Made by a program: the position numbers and the translations under genes
In this document: one piece after another, positions 54,176 through 61,945 of the stretch
How positions within the stretch are numbered: the first letter of the stretch is position 1
How the letters are laid out: every line of letters starts with the position of its first letter
Notes under the pieces: generated by a model
Database searches by the model: none
What the model saw: the letters and a program-made list of their open reading frames with translations, nothing else
What the model was told of the DNA's origin: nothing
Assembly: GCA_050699955.1 (NCBI GenBank)
Contig: JBOHGD010000001.1
Span: forward strand, 62,001-126,000
Direction of reading: 5' to 3'
DNA length: 64,000 nt
Origin: GCA-003244245 sp050699955
GTDB lineage: Bacteria; Actinomycetota; Actinomycetes; Mycobacteriales; Pseudonocardiaceae

Positions 54176-55348
54176 GTGCTGCGCTGGATCACCGCCGGGG
54201 AGTCCCACGGCCCTGCCCTGGTCGCCGTGCTGGAGGGCATGGTCTCCGGGGTCGAGGTCACATCCAAGGATGTGCAGGCCGAGCTCGCCCGTCGCCGGCT
54301 CGGTCACGGGCGAGGTGCGCGGATGAAGTTCGAGGCCGACGAGGTGGACCTGCTGGGCGGCATCCGGCACGGGTGCACTCTCGGCGGTCCGATCGCGATC
54401 CGGATCGGCAACACCGAGTGGCCCAAGTGGGAGACCGTGATGGCGGCCGACCCGGTGGACCCGGATGTGCTCGCCGCACAGGCCCGCAGCGCACCGCTCA
54501 CCCGCCCGCGTCCCGGGCACGCCGACCTCGCCGGGATGACCAAGTACGGCTTCGACGACGCCCGCCCGGTGCTGGAGCGGGCCAGTGCCCGCGAGACCGC
54601 CTCCCGGGTTGCCCTGGGTACCGTCGCCAAAGCGTTCCTGCGCCAGGCGCTCGACGCCGAGGTGCTCTCCCATGTGGTGGCCCTGGGGGAGGTGGACGCC
54701 CCGGCGGGTGTGCTGCCCGCACCCGGGGACCTGGAGCGGGTCGATGCGAGCCCGGTGCGGGCGTTCTCGGCGGAGGCGTCCACCGCCATGATCGCTGAGG
54801 TGGACGCGGCGAAGAAGGACGGCGACACCCTCGGTGGCGTGGTCGAGGTGGTGGTGCACGGGCTTCCGGTGGGTCTGGGCTCCTTCGTGCACGCCGACCG
54901 GCGGCTGGATGCCCGGCTGGCAGGCGCGTTGATGGGTATCCAGGCCATGAAGGGGGTCGAGGTCGGCGACGGGTTCACCACCGCGCGCCGCCGCGGCAGC
55001 GCGGCGCATGACGAGATGGCGCCCGGTCCCGACGGGGTGGTGCGCGCCACCAACCGAGCCGGTGGTCTCGAGGGCGGCATGACCAACGGCGAGATCCTGC
55101 GCGTACGGGTGGCCATGAAGCCGATCTCCACCGTGCCCCGCGCCCTGGCCACCGTGGACGTGATGACCGGTGAGGCGGCCGTTGCGATCAACCAGCGCTC
55201 CGATGTCTGTGCGGTGCCCGCGGCGGGCGTGGTGGCGGAAGCGATGGTGGCCCTGGTCCTCGCGGATGCCGCGCTGGAGAAGTTCGGCGGTGACTCGCTG
55301 CCCGAGACGATCCGCAACCTTCGCGGCTACCTCGATTCGCGGCGGTAG
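54176..55348 (+). CDS. aroC: Chorismate synthase
   Basis: FMN-dependent enzyme of 390 residues making chorismate from 5-enolpyruvylshikimate 3-phosphate. Signature blocks are LRWITAGESHGPALVAVLEG at the start, GHADLAGMTKYGF, RASARETASRVALGTVAKAF, GIQAMKGVEVGDGF and GLEGGMTNGEILRVRVAMKP. GTG at 54176 gives the standard N-terminus; the frame is open upstream without meaning. aroK and aroB, which usually follow in actinomycetes, are not present within the window, and the DNA beyond is accessory in character. Confidence 0.97.
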   Translation: MLRWITAGESHGPALVAVLEGMVSGVEVTSKDVQAELARRRLGHGRGARMKFEADEVDLLGGIRHGCTLGGPIAIRIGNTEWPKWETVMAADPVDPDVLAAQARSAPLTRPRPGHADLAGMTKYGFDDARPVLERASARETASRVALGTVAKAFLRQALDAEVLSHVVALGEVDAPAGVLPAPGDLERVDASPVRAFSAEASTAMIAEVDAAKKDGDTLGGVVEVVVHGLPVGLGSFVHADRRLDARLAGALMGIQAMKGVEVGDGFTTARRRGSAAHDEMAPGPDGVVRATNRAGGLEGGMTNGEILRVRVAMKPISTVPRALATVDVMTGEAAVAINQRSDVCAVPAAGVVAEAMVALVLADAALEKFGGDSLPETIRNLRGYLDSRR

Positions 55349-55373
55349 CGAGCCCGCGCGCCATCCAGGGCAC

Positions 55374-55690
55374 TCAGAAGGGCGGCGGTTCGTCGAGGTC
55401 GATGACCCGTGCCGGTGAGGATGGGGAATCTGGTGCGGGGGGTGGCCGGTAGAAGATGGGCCCATCCTCGTCGATCGTGGCGGATGGTGCGTAGCCGGCA
55501 TACTCAGGTCGGGGGACGGGGTCGACCAGGTCAGTGGTGATGGGCTGGGGCCGGATGTGGTAAGCGCGGCCGAGTGGGCTGGTCCAGGCGAAATGGCCCG
55601 ACTCGGGCTGACGCAACCGCCACCCGCCGTCGTGCTTGAGCCGATGGTCGTGTCGGCATAGGGGGCCGGAGTTATCAAGTCTACGTCTAT
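55374..55690 (-). pseudogene. 3' fragment of a DUF222/HNH endonuclease (13E12-type) gene
   Basis: Read on the minus strand, about 105 codons match the end of the REP13E12-like HNH endonucleases common in actinomycetes: LDNSGPLCRHDHRLKHDGGW contains the last HNH His residues, followed by the usual GHFAWTSPLGRAYHIRP and an acidic Pro-rich tail. The DUF222 domain and the first half of the HNH motif are absent, so it is a remnant. The 270 bases between it and the next gene hold nothing I recognise. Confidence 0.65.
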
Positions 55691-55959
55691 GTACCCATAG
55701 GCGGAGTGCGAGCGGTGACCTGCGGTTTCTCCAAGATCGCCGCCGACGTTTCCGCTGCTCAGCGACCTAAAACGCAAAGATCACCGGCAGTGGGCAAAAC
55801 GGACACCAGGTTGCGTCAGGCCCCGACCGCTGCCCGCACCGGGCGTGTCAGGGCTTGCCCGGCCTGCACACCGATCCTCTCCGCTTGAAACGGCAGGTAT
55901 GCCGGGCGTGGCAGGCCCACCTGGTCTGAAGGCGCGCTGAGCGCTGTCCTGATCGTGGT

Positions 55960-56172
55960 CTATGGTGTGCTGATCGAGACGATTCGTACGTCTTCGAGTG
56001 GGATGCCTGCCCTGAGTGCGACGATTCCGGCTGCTCGTTTTTTGTCGATGAGTTCTGTGTGGGGTACCTGGATGATGATCGACCGGTCGTGGTGTGGATG
56101 TTGGTGGACTTTGAACCGGATGCGTCGTTCCACCAGTCCGCGCGGCGCGGAGCGTTTACGTCTCCTGACCAT
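55960..56172 (-). CDS. Small basic protein of unknown function
   Basis: Protein of 70 residues with a strongly basic start (MVRRRKRSAPRG) and a following segment (DRSIIIQVPHTELIDKKRAA) that looks like a beta-strand plus helix. I do not recognise it. An AAGGAG lies six bases before the ATG, and the gene overlaps the preceding stop by 17 bases, both favouring real translation. It is the last gene of the nine-gene minus-strand operon. Confidence 0.6.
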   Translation of the reverse strand: MVRRRKRSAPRGLVERRIRFKVHQHPHHDRSIIIQVPHTELIDKKRAAGIVALRAGIPLEDVRIVSISTP

Positions 56173-56428
56173 TATTGACTCCTTGGGGTAGAACGTCTAC
56201 GGGGGTGCATTCCTGGTCTGCATTCGTGTCGCCTGACCATCCCGCCGGGCAGGTCCAGCAGTGGTAGTCCTCGCCTTGTACGCAGTACTCGCTGATCAGT
56301 TCTTCGGTGGAGATACCACCGAGGACCCAGGTCAGTGTGTCCCGTACTGCTGTGTTGAGAGCAGGCGGATCGTCACCGGTCGCGGTGAAAAGTTTGTTCA
56401 CGTCTCTGATCTCGGTTTCGCTGCGCAC
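56156..56428 (-). CDS. Small Cys-containing protein of unknown function
   Basis: Protein of 90 residues, unrecognised. The N-terminal half looks helical (ALNTAVRDTLTWVLGG), and the second half holds four cysteines in EYCVQGEDYHCWTCPAGW and a later ECTP, a pattern that could bind a metal or form disulfides. GTG start with an AGGGTG ribosome binding site five bases upstream. It lies between two other small operon genes with the same orientation. Confidence 0.6.
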   Translation of the reverse strand: MRSETEIRDVNKLFTATGDDPPALNTAVRDTLTWVLGGISTEELISEYCVQGEDYHCWTCPAGWSGDTNADQECTPVDVLPQGVNNGQET

Positions 56429-56464
56429 CGTGTCACCCTCACTGATCCCGCATACTGCTCGCCA

Positions 56465-56761
56465 TTAATTGTCGATATTCCAGGACAGGACTTCGCTGAG
56501 CACGTCCAGTGCGCCACCTGTCACCTGCCGGTCCATCAAGCCTTGTCCTGGAACGATCAGTGAAGATCTACGCTGGCGCCAGGCGAAGCAGTCAGAGCTG
56601 AAACCCTCGATGTAGATGGTGTCTACCCACTGATCCGTCACCCGGTTTCCTGCTAGCGGCCCATCTATACCTGGCGCGGTGCGCTGGAACCGGAAGCCGC
56701 GGGCTTTCAGATCGTCCAGAAGCCGTTTTGCCGTCGTTACGGCGGGGCTGTCTTTGCTCAT
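56465..56761 (-). CDS. Small protein of unknown function
   Basis: Protein of 98 residues, mixed charged and hydrophobic, no Cys pairs. AKRLLDDLKARGFRFQRTAP resembles a short amphipathic helix followed by a strand, and the middle has WVDTIYIEGFSSDCFAWRQR. The ATG at 56761 overlaps the stop of the preceding gene as ATGA, which fixes the start; an earlier in-frame codon would lie inside that gene. No family recognised. Confidence 0.62.
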   Translation of the reverse strand: MSKDSPAVTTAKRLLDDLKARGFRFQRTAPGIDGPLAGNRVTDQWVDTIYIEGFSSDCFAWRQRRSSLIVPGQGLMDRQVTGGALDVLSEVLSWNIDN

Positions 56762-57018
56762 CGGATTCCACTCGCTGTTCCAGGTTGTGCGCACCTGCGG
56801 CACTGGGTCTGTGGTGGGGTGGTCAGGCTGGAGGCCAGCACGAGTTTTCCGCAGACCGCGACGTATCTGCCATGGTCACGCCCGGATTCCATCGCATCAT
56901 TCGTCACCAGATGTGCAGACCCGGTCGGCTCGTCAATCATCGGAAAAAGGTCATACGCCCTATGCTGTTCCGCTGGCGTCGCCCGTTTTTCCTTATCCGT
57001 GAATCTGGTGAACACCAC
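56758..57018 (-). CDS. Small protein with CG...CxxC pattern
   Basis: Protein of 86 residues. The end reads GSAHLVTNDA, YVAVCGKLVLASSL and QCRRCAQP: a His, a Cys-Gly and a C-x2-C pair that could form a zinc knuckle. The neighbouring 81-residue protein has the same plan, suggesting an ancient duplication. GTG at 57018 is preceded by GGGAG at five bases and follows the previous stop by 17 bases. Proteins with this layout are frequent in Pseudonocardiales but, to my knowledge, uncharacterised. Confidence 0.65.
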   Translation of the reverse strand: MVFTRFTDKEKRATPAEQHRAYDLFPMIDEPTGSAHLVTNDAMESGRDHGRYVAVCGKLVLASSLTTPPQTQCRRCAQPGTASGIR

Positions 57019-57035
57019 AGCTTCTCCCGGATCGA

Positions 57036-57281
57036 TCAGTAGTGCTGGGGTGTGGGGAACACGACCGGGGGCCGACCCATCTCTCCGTAGCGGGCGCACT
57101 GTGGGCAGACCGACATACTCGGCACAGTCACGAAACTCGGCGTGGTCGCGGCGGGCAACTCGCGCCCGCACATCGTGATCAGTACCGTCACCTCACGAGT
57201 CGGGCAATCGGCTAGGATATGTGCCGACGAGTCGTCTGGATCAAAGACCCATCGAACAGCCTCAGCGTGTGAACCATTCAT
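57036..57281 (-). CDS. Small protein with CG...CxxC pattern (paralogue)
   Basis: Protein of 81 residues with SSAHILADCP, VLITMCGRELPAA and SVCPQCARYG. The order His, Cys, Cys-Gly-Arg-x-Leu-x-Ala, Cys-x2-Cys parallels the next gene. A zinc-binding role is plausible from the spacing; nothing more can be said about function. The ATG overlaps the stop of the coiled-coil gene (ATGA), so translation is coupled. Confidence 0.65.
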   Translation of the reverse strand: MNGSHAEAVRWVFDPDDSSAHILADCPTREVTVLITMCGRELPAATTPSFVTVPSMSVCPQCARYGEMGRPPVVFPTPQHY

Positions 57282-57577
57282 CGCCCCGACCTGTCCTTCG
57301 GTACTCTCCGCGTCGGGCCGTGCACGAGGGACAGGTTTCGGGGCTCGGTAGCGAATCCGATGACGGTATCGAGAGAATGTTGAATCTGGTCGAGTCGATC
57401 GTTGAGTTCGTTGATGGCGTTAAGGTGCGTTTCGATCCGGTCGAGATGGTCTTCGATTGCCGTAAGTCCGCCCAGCGTGCTGTCGTGAGCTACACGGGGC
57501 GGCTCGTTCGGTGTGGTGGGCCGTGTCCCGGTAGAGGTGTCATCGGGCACGGAGGCTGCTAGTCGACGGGTGTCCAT
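57278..57577 (-). CDS. Small coiled-coil protein
   Basis: Protein of 99 residues. After a disordered, Thr/Pro-rich N-terminus, residues about 37-75 form heptads: LTAIEDHLDRIETHLNAINE followed by LNDRLDQIQHSLDTVI. The C-terminal helix of the HTH protein at the head of the operon has a similar register (IEYRLDQIVTQL, LGARLEEINNNVEAIARL), so the two may pair. Start ATG at 57577 has only a weak ribosome binding site and lies 89 bases after the epimerase stop, so an extra promoter is possible. Confidence 0.62.
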   Translation of the reverse strand: MDTRRLAASVPDDTSTGTRPTTPNEPPRVAHDSTLGGLTAIEDHLDRIETHLNAINELNDRLDQIQHSLDTVIGFATEPRNLSLVHGPTRRVPKDRSGR

Positions 57578-57666
57578 GCCGTTATGACTAGAGCAGTGAA
57601 GACCGCGATGACAGGTGAGACGTAGTCAGTTCCGGGCTATTCGAGAACTGACTATTCGACGGGTGA

Positions 57667-58587
57667 CTATGCGCTGGTCAGTGCGGTCCAGGCGTCGGTG
57701 ATGATGTCGTGGAGGCTTGATCGGTGCGGTTGCCAGCGCAGTTCGCCTCGGATGCGGGTGCTGTCGGCCAGCAGTGTGTGCGGCTCGGACACCGCCGGGG
57801 CATGGCGTCGCGGGACCGGCCGTCCGGTTACTGACTCGACGGTGCTAATGACCTCAGCAACAGTGGTTGGTCGGCCGCTGCCGACGTTGTACGCCTGCCA
57901 GGTGCCGGGCTGGCAGGCGTGCAGGGCAAGGACGAACGCGGCGGCCATGTCGGCCAGGTGCACGAAGTCACGTACCGCGCTGCCGTCGCCGTTGACGGTC
58001 ATGTCGGGAGTTTGGCCGTGCTGGACGGCCAGCAGTCGAGGAATGAGCCGGGTGTGGTCTCGGTCGATGTGTCCTGGCAGCGCACCGGCGATGTTGAAGG
58101 CTCGCAGGCTGATCGCGCCGATAGCTCCGGTCGCGGCGAGATCTGCGGCTGCGTGGTCAGCGGCGAGTTTGGTGGTCCCGTACGGGCTGCTCGGTCGCAG
58201 CGCTGCTGTCTCGCCGATCGGCTGGGTGGTCTGTTCGCCGTACACCCCGCAGGTGGATGCCAGGACCAGTCGCGTGGCGGTGGAGGCGGTCAGTGCGTTC
58301 AGCAGGGTCAGGGTGCCGCCGACGTTGGTGCGCCAGTAGCCGACCGGGTCCTCACGCGACTCCCGGACCCGGGTGCGTCCAGCGAGGTGGCACACCCCGT
58401 CGAGTCCAGCGGTCACCTCTGTCAGTGTCCGGGGTTGGGTCAGGTCACCACGGACCCGGTGGACGCCTTGGGGGAGCGCAGACGAGCCGGAGTGGGTCAG
58501 TCCGGTGACCTCATGGCCTTGCTCGACCAGCAGAGCGGCGACGGCGTAACCGACGAAGCCTGCCGCGCCGGTGACCAGGACCCTCAT
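57667..58587 (-). CDS. NAD-dependent epimerase/dehydratase (extended SDR family)
   Basis: Nucleotide-sugar epimerase-like protein of 306 residues. The Rossmann motif is VLVTGAAGFVGYAVAALL at the N-terminus, the catalytic pair is in SSPYGTTKLAADH (Y-x3-K), and VRDFVHLADMAAAFVLAL is the GalE/RmlB-type block near residue 220. UDP-glucose or a related sugar nucleotide is the likely substrate class. The ATG at 58587 overlaps the stop of the HTH-Nudix gene by four bases, tying it to that regulator. Confidence 0.88.
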   Translation of the reverse strand: MRVLVTGAAGFVGYAVAALLVEQGHEVTGLTHSGSSALPQGVHRVRGDLTQPRTLTEVTAGLDGVCHLAGRTRVRESREDPVGYWRTNVGGTLTLLNALTASTATRLVLASTCGVYGEQTTQPIGETAALRPSSPYGTTKLAADHAAADLAATGAIGAISLRAFNIAGALPGHIDRDHTRLIPRLLAVQHGQTPDMTVNGDGSAVRDFVHLADMAAAFVLALHACQPGTWQAYNVGSGRPTTVAEVISTVESVTGRPVPRRHAPAVSEPHTLLADSTRIRGELRWQPHRSSLHDIITDAWTALTSA

Positions 58588-60416
58588 CGGCCGAGCAACT
58601 GGTACCGATATCTCCACGCCAGTTCGATGCACGCACGAGAGATCGGCGACAGCGGCTCGGACCGGAGTCGTTCCCGAGCATCGGCAGTGAACGGAATTCC
58701 GGTTGTGGGGCGACCGGACTCGGTGCTGATCGCTGAACCTTCCTCGTTGATCGACACCATTGCGGAGAACAGCTCATCGAACACGGGTGCTGCGATGACC
58801 GCGACCGTCAGGAGTTCTACCCAGAGGGTCAGTGGTTCGAGTACCACGGCGCAGGCGAACACCCGGAAATCTCCGGCCTGACGTGCCCGTTCAAAGGAAG
58901 CGAACGGTTCATCGGTCTCGTAGGCGATGGGGTCCGCGTTGTTGCCGTCGTGCTCGGTATTGCCGAGGAACTCCTCGGAGAACTCCCGTTGAACATTGCG
59001 CCATAGTGAGAAGTCATTGGCCTGATGAGCGGGGGCGAGGGCTGCGGGTTGGAAGACACCGGCGGGAACCACGTGGTACATGCCACCAGCGGCGGCCACC
59101 GACCTGGCGTCGCGGCAGTGCAAGTACATACGATGACCCTCGATGGAGTCATGCCGGATTGTCAGCGTATTGATACTGGGCAGCATCGGCCGGGCGGGTA
59201 GGTCGAAGGGGTCGATGATGCTCCGGCGGAACGGTAGGTCCGCAAGGCTGGGACGTTTGCGCCCAGCGTTGAGCCATGCCTGCGCGAACTCATGCCCTAA
59301 TGCCTCACCCATGTCCAGCACATCGAAATAGCTTGTGTAATTGAACCCTAGTACGCCGCGTGATCCGACCCATTTCGCGTCAAGCAGCCGGTAGCTGACT
59401 CGATTATCCAGCAATCTGGGGCGGGCGAGGTCACGCAGCGCCCGCGAATAACGATCATACCGCTGGCCATCAGTCATCAGTGGGCGCGCACCGGCCGACT
59501 CCAGTGCTTTACCTGTGATCTCGGGAGGCGGCGACTCGGCACGCCAGACCAACTCGATATCAGCGAGGTCGACAGGACCATCCGGTACCCAGTTGGCAGC
59601 TGTGAGAACCGTCGTACCAGGAATGCGTAGCTCCTGCGGATACAACTCGGCGGCGAGATCGCCCAGCACTGCACGGTGGGCATTCAGCTCACGTCTGACG
59701 TTGCGCCAGTGTTCCTGACTGTCCCGGATCCTGCCTGGCCGATCGCTGACATGCGAGGGAAAGGGGCGGGCGTCCTGTGACAGGTCCGGAAGCACACCGA
59801 GACGCTCGGGGGGAATCCCGACCGTCCGCGCGACATAACGCAACTCCGCGACATCCCGCAGAACCTGCGTGCCCTTCTCCAGTTTCGACAGCCGTGACTG
59901 CGTGGTATTGAGCCGAGCGGCCATCTCGTGCTGGGTGAGCTTTTCACGCTTCCGATACCAGCGCAGCACCTGCCCCACGTCCGAACCATCCGGCGGCGCC
60001 GCAGCCTCGTGCGCAACCTTCAACCAGCCCATGAACTCACCGTCCGAAGTGTCCGCAGCCTCTTCTGACATAGTCGCAGATGCAGGAGGGTCTGTCAGCT
60101 TACTCGTCGCGGCGGTCTGAGCATCCTGCGGAGTGGAGGCTGGATCATCGGGTAACTGCTTCGCCTCCCTGAGCACGGCATCCAGCTCGGCAAGATTCCT
60201 AGTGAATCGAGTCTTGGCTCCTTCTCCGGCGCGTTCCAATGCGGTATCCAGCGCCTGCTGCATTTCAGGATTAGGCACGCGGTCAGGCCTTTGATGCCAC
60301 ATAGCTACGGTTCGGGCAGCGATACCGAGATGCGCAGCGAATGAATCGTTACTCATACGCAGCGCTTGCTGAAGCACACAGGCGATCCGGCCGGTCCACT
60401 GCTGAACGGGTTCCAT
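58584..60416 (-). CDS. XRE-type regulator with C-terminal Nudix-like domain
   Basis: Protein of 610 residues with an uncommon layout. Residues about 12-60 look like a first HTH (SFAAHLGIAARTVAMWHQRP). Residues about 143-205 are a clear XRE HTH (LTQHEMAARLNTTQSRLSKL). The large C-terminal half contains, near residues 450-485, GGMYHVVPAGVFQPAAL and QREFSEEFLGN, which resembles the R-E-x-x-E-E core of a Nudix box although the upstream G-x5-E half is not well kept. This suggests a transcription factor sensing or cleaving a nucleotide derivative, an inference. It begins 14 bases after the first HTH gene. Confidence 0.75.
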   Translation of the reverse strand: MEPVQQWTGRIACVLQQALRMSNDSFAAHLGIAARTVAMWHQRPDRVPNPEMQQALDTALERAGEGAKTRFTRNLAELDAVLREAKQLPDDPASTPQDAQTAATSKLTDPPASATMSEEAADTSDGEFMGWLKVAHEAAAPPDGSDVGQVLRWYRKREKLTQHEMAARLNTTQSRLSKLEKGTQVLRDVAELRYVARTVGIPPERLGVLPDLSQDARPFPSHVSDRPGRIRDSQEHWRNVRRELNAHRAVLGDLAAELYPQELRIPGTTVLTAANWVPDGPVDLADIELVWRAESPPPEITGKALESAGARPLMTDGQRYDRYSRALRDLARPRLLDNRVSYRLLDAKWVGSRGVLGFNYTSYFDVLDMGEALGHEFAQAWLNAGRKRPSLADLPFRRSIIDPFDLPARPMLPSINTLTIRHDSIEGHRMYLHCRDARSVAAAGGMYHVVPAGVFQPAALAPAHQANDFSLWRNVQREFSEEFLGNTEHDGNNADPIAYETDEPFASFERARQAGDFRVFACAVVLEPLTLWVELLTVAVIAAPVFDELFSAMVSINEEGSAISTESGRPTTGIPFTADARERLRSEPLSPISRACIELAWRYRYQLLGR

Positions 60417-60430
60417 CAGTTCACACCCCT

Positions 60431-60874
60431 TCAGCGTCCCGCACTTTGCCGATGTGAGGTGAGTTGATTCGAACTGACAAGCCGCGCGATCGCCTCTACA
60501 TTATTGTTGATTTCTTCTAGGCGGGCGCCTAGCTCGCCCATCACGGCAAGCTGCGTCACTATCTGATCGAGGCGATATTCGATGACGGCCAGTCGCCCGT
60601 GTACGTCGTCATCAGACCGGCTAACCGGTTCGCCGATAGACGGGATACGCCGACCCTGCAACAGTGCAATCAGATGTTGAGGATGCCATTCAAGTGCCGT
60701 GGACAGCGCTTCCAAAGTCCGGGTACTCCGCCTGCGCTCCGCAGAGTTCCGCCGAATCTCCATAACCGTGGCCTTCGAGACCCGGGAGCGCTCGATCAGT
60801 TCACGCTGATTGAAGCCCAGTTCCGCCATGCGCTCATCGATCGCCCGCGCAACAGCCGCCCAGTCCTCGGCCAC
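60431..60874 (-). CDS. HTH protein with C-terminal coiled coil
   Basis: Protein of 147 residues heading the minus-strand operon. Residues about 8-70 form an XRE-like HTH (ELGFNQRELIERSRVSKATV, then RRRSTRTLEALSTALEWHPQ). The last third is a heptad-rich helix (RLAVIEYRLDQIVTQLAVM, LGARLEEINNNVEAIARL) that should mediate oligomerisation. GTG start with AGGA four bases upstream. It is transcribed away from the ParB-domain gene, with about 1 kb between them, and probably autoregulates the operon. Confidence 0.78.
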   Translation of the reverse strand: MAEDWAAVARAIDERMAELGFNQRELIERSRVSKATVMEIRRNSAERRRSTRTLEALSTALEWHPQHLIALLQGRRIPSIGEPVSRSDDDVHGRLAVIEYRLDQIVTQLAVMGELGARLEEINNNVEAIARLVSSNQLTSHRQSAGR

Positions 60875-61945
60875 GTATTCCTCCCTTCCAGTGTCGGCCG
60901 AGAGTAGCGCGCGACCTCATCAGGGTTCGCCGTAGACGTGGATAGTCTTAAATAGTTCCTATTTTTGGAATGAAATAACTCCAGGTTGTCAGATAAATGA
61001 TCACTTGTAGGTCTGGAGTAGGTCTCTAGGAGGGTTCGGCGGGGCCGTGAGCGAAACTCGCCAAGTTGATCTGGAAGGGCACAGGAGGGCCTGGGTTCAC
61101 CAGCCGTTTTGGCCGTAATTGTTTGCGTGAGACCTAGTTCGCCGGGGTGAGCAGTGCTCTGGGCTGGGTTTTTGAGTGTCGGCCCCCTGCGTTCACGCCA
61201 GGTCGTCGGTGGACCGACGCCTGGTCAAGAGAAGTCTTACGTAGGGCAGCGGTGGTACAGCTCGGACCACTAGTAGTCGTTGTCAAGACGACCACCCCCG
61301 ATGCTGGCAGTGTGATCATTTGTAGAACTCTTACACCGACAGAGCTGCGGACGAGACACACCCCGATCTACTCAGGGATCTGTACCAACTGATGGCACTA
61401 CTTAAAGGTACTAGCCAGGAAGGACAGATAGAGCAGGCTAAGTGATCCGCAATCTCTGGGTACGGCCGTCCGGCGGGCCAGGCTGCAGGCCTGGTTGTAG
61501 GATGACGCCGTCATGGGCGTGGAGGGGTTTGCGGCAACGACCGGACGGACTCTCTTGAACCTGCCCTGTGCGGTTCAGCGCCTCTACGGTCCAGCGTGGT
61601 CGCCCAGACGTCCCCATGGGGGGTAGCCGAACGGCTGCTCACCGGGGTCAGCACTTGCGGATCCGGCTCAAGACCGCAGGGCGAGCAACTCACCACGGTC
61701 GAGCAACGTCTCGCGCCGTCCTCTTCGGAGTAGCGGTGGTAACGCCACAGCCTTGAGCTAGATACTACTGTGTACAAGATCGCCGGGTGCCCGGCGGGCA
61801 GCGCTGGGACACCTTGGCTGGGAAGGTTCGTGGTGGTCGAAGTACCCGATACGGGAAGCACTGGTCATCAACGCACCTTTCCACAGTCAGGGCAACGCTC
61901 GGATTACCAGCCGGATCTAGGGACAAGGATGCCGAGGAGCAGCTG
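60875..61945. other. Long intergenic region between the HTH operon and the ParB-domain gene
   Basis: About 1.07 kb with no gene I can support on either strand; several open frames lack ribosome binding sites and family resemblance. The part next to the HTH gene (60940-61020) is A+T-rich and should hold its promoter. It includes GTTCCTATTTTTGGAAT at 60956-60972, whose TTCC/GGAA arms form a short inverted repeat that could be an operator. No tRNA, transposase or repeat array was found. Confidence 0.5.

Noticed and set aside
60901..61945. tRNA gene or integrase attachment site next to the methyltransferase cassette
   Set aside because: No cloverleaf, CCA end or matching direct repeat could be found by eye, and no integrase gene lies in the window.
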